A DNA stretch of 64,000 nt from assembly GCA_032158295.1 (NCBI GenBank), contig CM063251.1:18105425-18169424 (forward strand), in the 5' to 3' direction. The notes below the pieces were generated by a model, which had not been told where the DNA came from, made no database searches, and saw only the letters and a list, made by a program, of their open reading frames with translations. Source of the DNA: Pycnopodia helianthoides. Taxonomy: Eukaryota; Echinodermata; Asteroidea; Forcipulatida; Asteriidae. Positions 11,986 to 23,651 of this stretch are shown here, piece by piece. A program made the translations under genes and the position numbers. Positions within the stretch are counted from its first letter, which is position 1. The number at the start of each line of letters is the position of its first letter.

Positions 11986-13113
11986 CCCTCAACGTTCCAT
12001 GCACAGAGTCGTTATTAAGACATAACATGACTTGCACATAGCCTAAGCGCTTCTTTCACTGCCTCTCCAAAACGTAACCCTATCTTACACACCTTTGAAG
12101 ATTTGCAATGTGTCCCACATTTTTCGCTGCGACCCATTGGGGATAAGCTAAACATAGGTACACAAACGACTTCCCCTACTGGCTTCCCCACAACAGCTTG
12201 TTGTTTCCCTCTAACCCACTCAGGGATAGGTAGGAGCCTCAATATTCCTTCACACCAGCCCTCTCAAGAGTATCGGGTTACACAGTCTTCCAGGATCGAT
12301 CCCTCCACCCTCCCCCCTCCCTGGAATGGCCGAACTCTCAGGGGAATCTATCAAAATCCATGGGTCATAATTCAAACACGATGGAAAGAGGTCACGGTTG
12401 ACGAGGGCCACACCCTTTTTTATTAGCGGTAACTAGGGGAAACCAAGGGCTTGCGATCCACAGGCATCACGTCACGGATGCAGCCAAGTTGGGGAGAAAA
12501 AACAGCTAGGTTTTAAAACTTACTGTGGATTAGACAGAACAGACTTGGGTTAACGCGGTTGCGCTTGCTTACAAAGAACCACATCAGATGACAAACTTTC
12601 AAAATAACTGGATCAACTTTAAGTACATAATCTTCAAGAAAGTACATTCATCACTTTCTGAGACTTATCTTTGAAGTGTATAGAGGCAAGATCCTTGGGT
12701 TGGGGGACATTGACCATGAGCTGTGGTCAGCAGTAAAGAAAGGCTTTGCTTTGGTTCTTAAAACTCAAACCAAGAGTGCTAGTATCACAAAACGTTAGAG
12801 CAAACTGTAGGATATATAAGGACTTTATTTTGTCGGATCAAGTCAATGTACAGGAATGATGGATAAATAGATTGAAACACAAAGCTTTCTTGATCTTCAA
12901 TGGACAAACAAACTTAGTGTGTTAATGCATGCAGGTGGGGGGAGGGGGAGGGGGAGATGTTGGTTTGAAGCTCACTGGGGGAGGGGTCTTGGGTTCGAAT
13001 CTCATCCAAGTAGCCTGCAGAGTTGTTTTCCAGCAGGACGTGGAAGGCACTGAGTGTACAGTGCTTATCTGACAGCAGTGAAAAAAAGGTAAAACCGAAA
13101 AAAATAATCTTAC

Positions 13114-13229
13114 TGTGGTTTGACGTTCTCGGAGAAGAAGACTGGTGCTCTTTCTGTGGGAACAACATCCTTGGCCATCAGCTGGTACTTCTGGGCATCC
13201 AACAGATCTCTCTGTTGCTCCATGTCACA
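13114..13229 (-). CDS. Semaphorin exon E8: DAQKYxLM segment
   Basis: A 116-base exon: 38 codons plus CA, completed by A from E9 to give Gln. The acceptor is TTTGCTTGCAG and the donor GTAAGATT. It encodes CDMEQQRDLLDAQKYQLM, then AKDVVPTERAP and FFSENVKP. The leading cysteine followed by a leucine-rich DAQK-x-x-LM helix, then a short link to the next propeller blade, matches class 5 semaphorins C-terminal to the NPNF motif. It is reached from E7 across a 10.7-kb intron and followed by one of 12.3 kb. Confidence 0.93.
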
Positions 13230-13437
13230 CTGCAAGCAAACAGGGTAACCAGACAAACAGAGAACCAGTTAGGAGGACTGCACTCGTTAACTTAAAAAAA
13301 ATTTTGGGATTGAAGGTTGACATTTATCATAGTGGGCTAGTTACATACTCAACTGGGCAGATAGACACTAAGCAGAAATTTAATGCTAAGCAACAAAATA
13401 GCTATAATGTCATCAGGACTGATACTTCACGAAGGCA

Positions 13438-13563
13438 ATTGCCTCCACTGCCCCCTGGTCATTGCCTTGGTGCCCCTTGAAATGTTCAAATAGAAATTTA
13501 CAATTTCCCCATAGAGGTGCCCTTTACCAAGGAGAAAATGCCTTGGTGCCCATTGCCCTTTGA
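13438..13563 (+). repeat. Fragment of the AGGCCTGG-ended repeat family
   Basis: Contains GCCTTGGTGCCCCTTGAAA and TTACAATTTCCCCATAGAGG, which match the interior of the complete copy at 63462-63619. Its ends are not preserved. Confidence 0.55.
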
Positions 13564-13705
13564 AAAACGAAGCGTCAGGCTTGTGACATGGTCCAGTAGG
13601 ATCTTACATTTTTACCACTAAATAATCAACACTTGTGGGTACACAAAATTCATGTCTTTTGGGAAGAGTGTTGCCTCTCAATGAGGTGGCGTTGATCCAA
13701 ACCAC

Positions 13706-13830
13706 CTGGGCCCAATTTCATGGCTCTGCTTACCGCAGAATTCTGCGCTTACGGAGCCCTTGTAGCACATAATTCTATGATACGTAAGCGCAGAAATCCG
13801 CGGTAAGCAGAGCCATGAAATTGGGCCCTG
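13706..13830. repeat. GGGCCC foldback repeat, short variant with near-perfect arms
   Basis: Arms of about 31 bp: CTGGGCCCAATTTCATGGCT...TTACCGC against its reverse complement at 13800-13830, enclosing CAGAATTCTGCGCTTACG and a matching GTAAGCGCAGAAATCCG. The whole element is one long hairpin. A diverged copy lies at 30707-30824. Confidence 0.9.
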
Positions 13831-14855
13831 ATGTCATCACTCACTACAAATCCTGCATGGTTGTGCAATTACGGGGAGTTGGATTTCCAATTTTGTTACA
13901 GTGCAGTGTGCAGTTTAGGTGATGCGCGCGTTGTTAGACGCGCAGAACGTCTTAACGTGGAATTTCGAGTCTCAAAATGGCACACAATGGACAAGACAGC
14001 AGCTGTGTGTAACAGCAGTTCAAGGGGGCCTACACTTACAATTGGATAAATATAGACGCAGACATCCCAGTCCTTAATTCCTTAATTTCAGTGTTGTTGT
14101 TTTTTTCACTTTTACGGAATACAGATATCCTTTCGTTGTTACCCACCATTTATTTGTTATTGTTAAAGGATTCCAATCGCAATATGCGGAAGGAATTATT
14201 GTCGACGACGCGAGGAGACCAAAATAAATGGTTTGTTATTCACAAAAAGGACAGCAACTGTATGAAACAGCACAATTCCAATTAAGAAACAGTGAGCAGG
14301 GGACTAGGGGGTAGGGCCCAGGATGGGGGGGAGCCTGGGAACAACAAAGCCTTAGTTACAGCCAAGACAGGATGGACAGAAGGCTGTGAGTGTCTAGAGC
14401 GACTTTACCCTTAATCCTGTAGGGTCTAAGGGAATAATACGACAGTGTTCATTGATGTAATACCTTCCTTCCTACATGAGCCTAAATTTCAACATTCTAC
14501 TCAGTCAGGTGATTCTTAAAGGGTAAGTAAAATGTCGCTAACCGGAAACACATTTTTTATTCACGTCTTAAAAACGATATCAAATAGCTCACTCAAGTTG
14601 AGAAAACAACAAACAGCTTCTAAACAAATTAACATTGCTTTATGACAACCTTTCACAAATTCTGTCACCCGACTCCTTTTTAAAAGTAAGCATTGGTAAG
14701 TTAGAAACCAAAGTTTGTTTCAAACTTTCAGTTTGTGAACTAACAAAGCTGTCAAAGTTTCACACAACAAACCTGTAAATCGTTGTGTGCTCGGATGAAG
14801 GACAGAACAAAAAATTACCAGATAAAAAGGGTGTAAAGAATTAATTGGCGAAATG

Positions 14856-14988
14856 GTGTTTCAAGAAAACTGAGTGTGACAGTTTGATCGTTTTTCTGCC
14901 ATTCATAAGTCATTATAGGAAGGTTACATTCTGCATGGGAATGGGGAAACATGTCTTTGGGGTTAATTCTAGCAACACAAATGCCATA
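14856..14988 (+). repeat. Dispersed repeat (with 60255-60396)
   Basis: Shares TCAAGAAAAC(T/C)(G/A)AGTGTGA, GTTT-x-xTCGTTTTT, TTCTGCATG-x-GAATGGG and AATTCTAGCAACA with 60255-60396 in the same orientation. No ORF is conserved. Confidence 0.7.
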
Positions 14989-16224
14989 TTTGTTGCCATT
15001 TTCTATTGCATACGATTTTCTGTTACTGGGAAAAAAGTACTTTGTGTGCCTGGAAGCAAGGCGCTGAGCCTCAACACCCCTGTTCCGGGCACATGATGAA
15101 ATGTTCCATCAAGAAAGTTTCCCAAAGATTAACAAACGCTTTGTGGTTATTTATACTTCCCCAAAAGTGGGTTCGCCCAAACAGTTCTCATATGAATGCA
15201 AGGGAGGGGGAGGGGCCGCGGGGGGAGAGGATAGATGGTAGATGGTAGGCAGAAGGAGCCAACATTTCTATTTGTAGCTTAAATACTAAATCCTTTCTTC
15301 ATGGGTTTATAAGCCTTGGGCTCGATTACTAAGTTTAGAACCCTAAAAGTAACACAAGGGAATCATGGTCGGCCGCAGTGAGTCAAAATGCTTGAGGGGC
15401 CTCAATGTATGACAAACAAAACACATGCGGTGTGGTTTCATTCTGCAGTTTCTTAAAACATACTTTGGGGAGGAGTATGTTGCTAATTGATAGTTGCTTT
15501 TAGGGTATACACACAAACTTTAGGGACATACCTGTAAACATGGCTCCTTGTCTACCTTCCTTGCGGTAAATAATAGGAGCATAGATCCCCCGCTAACCTC
15601 ATGAAGCACATCAACATCAATTACATGAAAGGAGGGGAAAGCAACCCAAATCCCCCCTCCCCCCTCCCAATCTGCCAGCTAGCCTTGGCTCATATTTTAG
15701 AGTTTTCTCCCCAGCCTAAGAACATGTATATCTCAATACACATGTTTAATTCATGTTCATTAGCGGGGCACAAGGTATGTTTCACTTTAAATTTGTTCAG
15801 CGAGCAGGAATGAGTGGAGTTGAAAATAGGAAGAAAAGCAGCTACAGATGCGTCCAGGTGAGACAGATGAGCAGCTTCCTTGTCCGTGAGTAATTCCAGT
15901 CAAAAACCTTCTGACGTCGCCGACAAGGAAAAACAGACCTTTTAGAGAAGCCATGCTTGCCACACATTGTCAAGTAATGTGACTGATTGCAGCCACATGA
16001 GTCCAAAGCATTACAAAGGTCCAAACATGGTGGGTCATTGACATTTGATCACTTCCCTAACTTTATGACAATGATGGCCTCATTGTGAAAAAAGGGCCAC
16101 CGTCACAAACTATGGATGTCTTACAAGAATCTACGCCCAAATCAATTGCCTTTGGAAAATCGAACATAACCCTTTTTGCAGCTTAAGATTTTTTCAAATT
16201 AAGCTTGATGGAAGAAAGAGCAAT

Positions 16225-16410
16225 TAAATCATTATCAAGTAATAAACCACATGGGAAACTGACTGGGTAAATTTTAAATAATTTTGGTTTGAACAAAGAC
16301 AAATTTACTAGAGCAGGATTTGAACCTGTAACTTCCGGCCGGCCTGTTAATCCAGAGGTCGCAGGTTCAAACCCCGCTCTAGTCGATTTGTCTTTGATCA
16401 ACCCCAAATT
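16225..16410. repeat. Head-to-head inverted pair of tRNA-derived SINE pieces
   Basis: The left half (to about 16340) is a minus-strand SINE: tail words GTAATAAACCACATGGGAAAC and GACTGGGTAAATTTTAAAT, then GAACAAAGACAAATTTACTAG and GGATTTGAACCTG (an inverted B box). The right half is plus strand: AATCCAGAGGTCGCAGGTTC, CCGCTCTAGTC and GATTTGTCTTTGATCAACCC. The arms are near reverse complements around CCGGCCGGCC. Only the 3' halves of the tRNA heads remain. Confidence 0.75.
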
Positions 16411-17117
16411 AATTAAATCACTGTTAAATGTTGCCAAAAAAATATTTGAACGTTTTTTAAGCTAATGTTTTAAAAATAAACTTCATTTCTCCCGATGAAG
16501 GTTTGTTAAACAACGATTGTAATCTTCAATTTGGGAGGGGGGGGAATTTGGTACCCAACAGATGTGAAAATTCATCCCAGGTGTTTGAAGAAGGGGAACT
16601 TGAGGCATGAGATTGCTCCCTTCCTGCAGTGTATTGCTCGTTTGTTCGTAGTGACCGTTTCCAGGCTTATCTCCTGCCTTTGAGACATCACTCTCTGGCA
16701 GCGGCAGGTTTTTTTGTCCCCAATTCCCACAAGTTGTTCCTTCCCCCTGGACATTGTTAGCGCCCGGACCTCATACTCAAGTTTCAAAACGGGAGGTTTC
16801 GAGACAAAAAATGGGGTCAGACAACAATTATCGGTCAGACAGTTTGACATTATGACTTCTGAGCGGCCCGTCTTAGTTTCTCTAAATTGTTTTGATTGCT
16901 GTAGGATAAAGGTTTTTTGTTTGAAGAGTTTGGGGACTGCATCTGTCACTTTGAATAAACTCCTCGTGCCAGGAAAACTAGTGCTCGCATCGTTCATTTT
17001 ATTGATTGTCAATGATTATATCTACAACCAACTATCTGGGAAGCAGTGATAGGCAAAATCAGAAATCTCATGGGATACACATGGCCAGCTTGCTGTTATC
17101 AATAAAACAGTGCTTAA

Positions 17118-17503
17118 AAGGAACATTACAGAATTGGTAAGAAAAAAACTTGTAAAATATACTTTTTGATCACAGATTTACATAAAACTTACACGGTCTA
17201 ATGATGATGATAGTAGAAAATATCCCTTGAAATATTTGTCTGAAATGCCATATTTGATGAGAAATGAATTAAACTAATTTTCCGATTGGAGTTTATCGCT
17301 CAGTGAGCGTTTTATTCATTTGTTGAATCTATATGATTTCATGCAAATGTGTAATCGGTTTTTCACTATTTTCTCGTGACCCAGATGGCCAATCGATCTC
17401 AAACTTCTACAGGTTTGTCAGTTTATGTATATGGTGGATTACATACAGTGCTTACACTGCCAGCAACTGTTTTGTTAGCAAAAACCAATTCTGTAATGTT
17501 CCT
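17118..17503. mobile_element. MITE with 20-bp TIRs and TTAA flanks
   Basis: The left end is AAGGAACATTACAGAATTGG and the right end is its reverse complement less one base. TTAA flanks at 17114-17117 and 17504-17507 fit a TTAA target duplication, as in piggyBac-type elements. It is 386 bp with no ORF, so non-autonomous. The right half is repeated at 9295-9470. Confidence 0.85.
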
Positions 17504-17677
17504 TTAAGGTAACAGAAAATGTTGGCCTTATTACGCAGATTAGAGTGGGGCTTATGCTTGTGCTTGCAACAGGTATCTTACCGTCAACCACAAACTAGCC
17601 TAAAATTCTGGGCTAATCCTGTCAGCCACAATTTTGTTTGTAAGTGAGGAATAACACTGAAAACTTGTCATGCTACT

Positions 17678-18044
17678 TGGGCCCAATTTCATAGAGCTGC
17701 CTAAGCAGCAATAAGCAAATATTGCTTAGACATTTTCTGCTCAGCAAAATGAGCAGGATATCAGCCACAAATGGTACAAGTGGAATGGCATTTTGGCTGG
17801 TAACCTTATTCTGGTAAGCACAATATTAGTGTGCTTCGCTCCTTATCAGCTCTAACTTAGAAATTGGGCCCATAGAGCATAAAACGTAGCTTAGCACAAC
17901 AAATTATGCTTACTAAAATAAGGTTACCAGCTCAAATACCATGTCACATGTACCACCTGTGACTGGTATCCTGCTTATTTTTGCAAAGCAGAACAGTTTT
18001 AAGAAATATTTTCTGCTTAAGCAGCTCTATGAAATTGGGCCCTG
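17678..18044. repeat. Two GGGCCC foldback repeats joined through a shared end
   Basis: The first copy runs from TTGGGCCCAATTTCATAGAG to AGAAATTGGGCCCA near 17872; the second continues from there (ATAGAGC...) to CTATGAAATTGGGCCCTGG. The two share one GGGCCCA block. The second copy carries TTACCAGCTCAAATACCATG and ACTGGTATCCTGC, typical of the family. Confidence 0.85.
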
Positions 18045-18493
18045 GCAAATGATGTTTCCTTTACACTGAAAAACATTTTTTTCAGAAAGGAAGTTTATTT
18101 TTTAATCAAAAAAGGCATTCCAAATTATACCGACCATCAAAAATCTAGTTTTTAAATGTTTATGAGTTGATCCAACAAGATTTGGTATTGATTATTTACA
18201 AATCTTAACATAATAATAAAGTGAAGAAAAATCTGTGAGATTTTTTATTCTGAAAATATAGCGCGAGCATAACCATGGAAATGCCCAGAAGTGTTTGGTG
18301 GTAACTGAACTTGAATAAAAACCAATCGAAAGGGGCTAGAAAAATGGAGAAACACTCCAACATATTTGTCACTTTCAATTTCATTGAGAGATCACATGTA
18401 ACTTGCTTTTTCCTGAGAAAAGACATTTCAAGTTCATTTCAACATAATGTCTGCCAAGTTGATCAATGCAGTTCAAATCTTTCCATGACAAAA

Positions 18494-18513
18494 CCCCCCC
18501 CCCCCAAAAAAAA
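18494..18513 (+). repeat. C-run/A-run junction C12A8
   Basis: Twelve C followed directly by eight A. Confidence 0.9.
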
Positions 18514-19504
18514 GCAGCAGTTTATCTCTTCCACAACGAGGTCTTCCATCATCTGATATTTACACCCAACATGCCATAAAAACACATCCTTGGATGTATA
18601 CAAAATTCAATTTGAACAGTTTACTAAAAACAAGGAGATTAGATTTACAGCTGAATTGAAATAATATTAAAAAAAAAATGACTGCACCTACTGAAAAGCA
18701 ATCAATTAAATTTATGGGCGTCTCACGAGGGGCACAGTGGGAGGCGAGTACTTGTGACTTTGCAAGGTTTCTCGTTTGCTCAAGACTAAGAGAAAATTAC
18801 TGCTTTCCTTTAAAATCTTGTCGGCAGGTTCAAGTCCTCATGTTGAGAATTAACAGACAATTTTTCAACCTTGGGTCTGCAAATATTCGGAATCAATCAA
18901 TCAAAATGTAACCTGAAGAATTATGGTAAATTTCTTTTTCAGAAGGAACCGTTGGTGGATGAATTAATTTGTAAGAACCTTCAGATGAAATTTGAAAGTA
19001 TCGGAAATTCAGGAACATTTTCAGAAAATGATCAGTGTTTCTTTAAATATTGGCTTTTAAGTAAAAAAGGAAAAGAAAAGGGAACTTAATAGTAAGTAAG
19101 ATTGAAGCGTTGTACGGTGTAAGAAATACAATAATTTAATTTCTCCTGAAGACGTGCAGAGTATTATTTTGAAACGACAAGACCATCTTAAATCCTGGTC
19201 TTCTCAGAACCACCACTTCTCCCAGAAGAGAAATCTTAATGACTTCACAACACTTTGCCAGAATCAAACTCCCACATGGAACGGTGTTCAGATTCGAGCG
19301 ATTCACAAAATTGTTTTGGGGGTTTACTTCACATTTTTCTATTAATGACATGTTTTTCAATTAATGTTGGTTTGTGGCGGATGTATTGCGTCTTCACCCT
19401 GGAAACTAATTACGTTAATTTGATGGGATATCCATCTTAGGATGTCGTGGCAGACTAGCAACTTACTCTCTAACATGCAATTCAATAATTATATATGAAC
19501 AACT

Positions 19505-19854
19505 GCTGGGCCCTACTCCATAGAGCTTACTTAAGCACAAAAGTAGCTAAGCACAATACCAAACTATGCTTACCAGAACAATGGTTACCAGCCAAAAATA
19601 CCAGTTCACATGTACCATTTGTAACTGGTATCCAGCTTATTTATTAATTTTTTTTAATTTGTTACAAAATGATGCTTACCAAAATTCAATTAAAAAATTA
19701 TGCTTACCAGAGTAAAGGTTACCAGCCGAATTACTATTTCACATGTACCATTTGTATATGGTATCCTGCCAACTTTTTTTTAACTTTATGCTTATAGGCC
19801 TAAAATTGTTAAGCACAATTTTTCTATTTAAGCAGCTCCATGAAACTTGGCCGT
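19505..19854. repeat. GGGCCC foldback repeat, copy with internal duplication
   Basis: Ends are degraded (CTGGGCCCTACTCCATAGAG and AGCAGCTCCATGAAACTTGG). The core TTATGCTTACCAG..GGTTACCAGCC..CACATGTACCATTTG..TGGTATCC occurs twice, near 19570-19640 and 19700-19770, so this 350-bp copy is longer than the 200-bp norm. Confidence 0.8.
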
Positions 19855-20469
19855 GGTTCGATCACTTTGTCTGTTTTTGAAGGTATTTGTGATTCTCAGA
19901 ATAACATAACTGGCACAGATTATGACTTGAGAAATGATCCTATAATAAGAGGCCTCCCTCTTACTGCTTGGTTTCAACCCAGAACTATCTCCTCTCCTTA
20001 ACATCACTGTGAGTGACAAATCATAACCAGACCAAACCCTCCCACAGGAAAACACCACATTTTCCCGTCAAGGTACCATAATATTTTGTGCCATTTAAGA
20101 ACGCAATGATCTCCATCTAATATGCTCATGCAACGCCAGAGAGATGACCAAGCAAAAATTTATGTTTGGGACTACAAAGTTACAGATCTTAAAAACCCAT
20201 TCAAGATGTTTCAATGTCCTGATGTTCGGACCCAGTAGCAGAGTATTCCTCAATGCCTCCATGGAGGTACTCTTACACTGCCATTGTCTTGGCCTTCTTA
20301 GTTTATCTGTCGAAATTCTTATAGAATTTAACATTTTCTCAAGGAAGTATCTCCTATCAAATGAAAGTATTGCCTCTTCAAAGATGACATTCCAGACCTG
20401 ATTGAGATACCATCTTTAATTCCTTAGCTTCTGCAGTAGGTTTTTTTTCTTTCTTTTATTTTTAGTCTC

Positions 20470-20583
20470 AAGAAACTCTTTCTGATTCATCAAAACATCT
20501 TGAATTTGAGAAAATTCTTAGTTGACAGAAACTTTTACTGATTCATCGAAATATCTTAAATTTTGAAAAAATTCTAAACTGAC
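20470..20583 (+). repeat. Two-unit tandem duplication, period about 56
   Basis: CTGATTCATCAAAACATCTT with GAGAAAATTCT recurs 56 bases later as CTGATTCATCGAAATATCTT with GAAAAAATTCT. Moderately diverged. Confidence 0.7.
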
Positions 20584-21132
20584 TTCATCATCGAGGAAAT
20601 GTTTGTTGTCATGTCAAGCTTAGGAAAAAAAATCCTTTAGTAATTTACCATACAGCCAACATTGGCTTGAAAGTTTGTCTACTTTATGTGAATGTTTTAC
20701 TCCAAAATATGCTAAGCATATTCTTTTTCTGCTAAGCTGTAATTTAAGATATAGGCCCCTGGTTTGGCAGTGAATGACCTCTTGGTACCCACAGATAAAT
20801 AAACAAGGTCAACCCAAACATAGACTCATCGTAAATGTCACACTAAGCACCCAATTATCAACAAAAATATAACAAGTCCGGAGTCATTTCTGTTGCCACT
20901 GGAAGGGAAAATAATCAATTTCTCAGGTTTTGTGTCTGTGTTTTTGACAGTGTGATGTCAGACAAGGTCTGTCCAATCATATCACACGTTTCTTGTGACC
21001 CTGGTATTATTACTACTGCTTGCAATGTTTTTGTTTCTGGCTGTCTTTACATACGGCTCTTTCATCTGTGACATGATTCATTATTACTGAAAGACCTTTC
21101 AAGGAACAACTGTACATTGACCCCTTCAGCTT

Positions 21133-21137
<5 letters not shown>

Positions 21138-21169
<32 letters not shown>
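21138..21169 (+). repeat. Poly-T run, 32 bases
   Basis: Thirty-two uninterrupted T. Possibly the poly-A tail of a minus-strand insertion, but no element body was recognised beside it. Confidence 0.9.
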
Positions 21170-21173
<4 letters not shown>

Positions 21174-21569
21174 AAATTCGAAGCCTACCTCACGAACCTG
21201 TTCCTCGATGTTAAACAAAATGAACAAATTACCACTTCCGTTTCAGAATAATCCAATTTGTCTTTTGTCTTTTTCTCTCACACTTACAGTTACACCAACC
21301 TGAAGCCCTCTCAAAGTTCATTGTCTTCGTTCTTCGTTTTATCCAAAATTCCTGGCCAAAGTTGAGGGTTCAAGGCATGGGCAGCGCCAGGAGTTATCAA
21401 AATATATTTTGAAAAATGTAATTTTTGTGATGATGAAAAACCTGGGATTTTGTAAAATCCCCAAATGCATCATAACAGCCCCAACAGAAACAGGCTCATA
21501 GAAAGGAACTATAAATAAATAGTAAACTTGCGGGTACAACCATGTGTAAATCTCTTTTGTGAGAGTGGT

Positions 21570-21585
21570 GGCTCTGAAAAGAGCC
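21570..21585 (-). promoter_or_regulatory. Histone mRNA 3' stem-loop sequence
   Basis: On the minus strand this reads GGCTCTTTTCAGAGCC, a six-base-pair stem with a TTTC loop. It is preceded by CAAC and followed by ACCA, the flanks expected of metazoan replication-dependent histone mRNAs. A purine-rich CAAAAGAGA lies about 10 bases downstream, like the U7 snRNA site. No histone ORF was found nearby, so it belongs to the repeat. Whether it binds SLBP is unknown. Confidence 0.7.
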
Positions 21586-21588
21586 GTT

Positions 21589-21637
21589 GTGGTCTCGACG
21601 TTTCGAACAGTATACTCTGCTCGTCTTCAGGGACCAC
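21589..21637 (-). ncRNA. Hammerhead ribozyme-like motif
   Basis: Minus strand, in order: stem I strand GTGGTCC, core CTGAAGA (fits CUGANGA), an unpaired C, stem II GAGCAG with loop AGTATA and CTGTTC (one G-T wobble), core GAAA, a two-pair stem III (A-U and C-G), the cleavage triplet GTC, then GAGACCAC closing stem I with one bulged A. Core positions are present. The extra C before stem II and the minimal stem III depart from the classical form; such tiny stem III helices are known to work as dimers. Activity is not shown by sequence. Confidence 0.5.
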
Positions 21638-23375
21638 TCTCACAAAAGAGACTTACACATGGTTGTACCCGCAAGTTTCCTATTTATTTATAGTTCCTTT
21701 CTGTTTTTCCACACCATGCAAAGCTTCAAACATTACTTAGAAACAGGCTTATATCCCTTCTCATGTCTAGTTTAAACAGGTTTGGACGAGCTACCATTTT
21801 GAACATCCTCTAACATGCCCTGAGGCATCTCTCTCTATGACAATATTGCTCCACTCGTCCTCCAATATCCTCTAGCAATGTACTGTGACGTTGCCTGCCA
21901 ACTCAGCCACTCGATTTGTTTTACAATGATTCAACGATACTGAAAGATTTCAAATTGAGCTCCACACGGATCCACTGATCCGTTCAATTTGTATTATTTT
22001 TTTCTACGCCCACCGTAGTGACATGTTTGTTTCTCTAAAGTGTTTATGCTAGAATGGTGGATTGAAGACTTTGCACGCTGTCAAAGATATATGAATCAAA
22101 AAAGGCTACGGAAGGGAATCTGTTTAGCATAGAGCAAATTTGCTAAGCAGACAGCATTAACTGGCCCAAAACGTTGTGTCATTGTATATCTAGTGTGCAA
22201 ACAATGAATGTTTATGAGCTTAATGGTGTTAATATTTTCACGAGTTGAAAGATGGAATGTTCCATTCAAACGAGGCGAAGCCAAGTTGAAAGGAACATTC
22301 CATATTTCATATAATGAAAATACTCTCACCATTGCACTCATAAACATTTATTAGTTTAAATTTTTAATGAAGATCCAGTATTTTCCAGCATGTATCTTCT
22401 TCTTTTTTCCTTCAATATTTTTATATATATTTTTTTTGGGGGGTGGGTCTACACAAAGGGTTTGTGGCTTAATCCCCCACCCCGAAGAATCGCACCTGCT
22501 CAGCAATATCAGTGGTAAAACCCATGACTACCAAACATAATAAGTAGTGTCTAGCGAGGAAAAAGGAGGGAAACTAAAAAAGTCTGCTTTGATTTAAAAA
22601 AATACCTGGACGTAAATAAAAGTATTAGAGGTCAAAGAAATTGTTCTGTTAATTGTTGGGGAAACAGGCGGCAATCAGGAAGTGGGTGTGGTAAAACAAT
22701 ACACATAAGTCTACATCCAAGTTATTTCTTTCCCTCGGTTTGCCCGTTACTCATGGTATGATTCAGAAATGCATGTTCTAGCTTTTGAGTCCGGAGCCGA
22801 TAGGACTGAGAGAGAGTAGAGTTAGGGTTACACTCGGGTAAATCTATCTTCTTCATGATGTAGTAGTACACCTTCAGGAAAGAGAGGGGGGAGGAGTGTC
22901 AGTATGACCCCCCTGAGGGGCGTTGAGGATCACTGGCAGCCATTAGGAATAATGATTGTAATCTTTGTAAAGTAAACTCTTCTCCTGACACATTGAAAGA
23001 TGCCATAGGGGGAGGGGGGGAGACTGGGAATCTTAGAGTGTAGGTTTAACTGATGATAATCAGGAGTCAGGCTACAACTGAGTCATTTTGTTTTCTAGCT
23101 CAAACCGACAGCCTCGTACTGACCTACTTCATAATATAGGGTAGCCAAGTTATTATCTCTGATGGCCCAGACTATTATAACCCACAATCGGAGGGGCGTG
23201 ATGCCTGCCTTAATAATGTCAGTCCTCTCTTTTGTTCATAAAAATGAGACTAACAAGTTCCAGCTGCAGGTAACGACACTGAAAACTGCTGTCAATAAAT
23301 AGAGGAACTTTTAAGGGTGATATTTTACTGAAGTAAGAAAATCTAAAACGCAATATTTGTTTTACGACAGATGGT

Positions 23376-23505
23376 AGAACCCTTACATTGGCCACCATCG
23401 CTGGAGGTAAACAACAATGGAAACGTGCACGCAACGCCCACAGCCCTCAGCCAATGATAGGTCTTCATTGACCTCAGTGAGGGCGCTGTTTTGGGGCCTG
23501 TGCCA
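23376..23505 (+). repeat. Dispersed repeat (with 61703-61825)
   Basis: Both copies run AGAACCCTT, GCCACCAT, AACGTG, AATGA/AATGAG, GTCTTC, CCTCAG-x-GAGGGCGCTGTTT in the same order. Coding potential is not conserved. Confidence 0.65.
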
Positions 23506-23651
23506 TCATATGCAAGGGGTCACGGTTGTGTTACAGTTTTGTACTCGCTCTATGGCTGTCAGTAAAACTAAAAAGGAAAGACAAATAATAGTTCTACAGA
23601 ATTACATAAATCAAAGACACAAGTCTAACTTTGGATGACTGTAGTCATCTG

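Larger units (their letters stand above)
787..13113. other. Intron E8-E9 (12.3 kb)
   Basis: Holds no exon that I can support. Contents annotated separately include MITE-family copies near 3.9, 5.8, 9.3 and 11.6 kb, a tRNA-like SINE head at 6.2 kb, a 70-bp tandem array at 7.7 kb and a palindromic repeat at 10.25 kb. The stretches 1.25-3.9 kb, 6.3-7.6 kb, 8.0-9.2 kb and 12.0-13.1 kb show only scattered short ORFs and low-complexity runs. Confidence 0.6.
21501..21701 (-). mobile_element. Inverted-repeat element with ribozyme-like and histone stem-loop motifs (Penelope-like or retrozyme-like)
   Basis: Arms 21501-21569 and 21633-21701, 69 bases each, are near-perfect reverse complements (GAAAGGAACTATAAATAAAT... 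and ...TAGTTCCTTTC; both contain GGTTGTACCCGCAAG or its complement). The 63-base loop holds a hammerhead-like core and, overlapping the arm edge, a histone-type stem-loop. Hammerhead motifs with a very short stem III are known in the terminal repeats of Penelope-like elements and in retrozymes; assignment here is by that analogy. No reverse transcriptase was found nearby. Confidence 0.6.

Noticed and set aside
16572..17012. Minus-strand ORF of 146 codons with an overlapping 111-codon plus-strand ORF.
   Set aside because: Neither strand shows a domain; open frames on both strands over one stretch point to low stop density by chance.
21528..21740. Short plus-strand ORF through the ribozyme element (70 codons).
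   Set aside because: It is a translation of the inverted arms and the complement of the ribozyme-like core; the structure explains the sequence better than coding.
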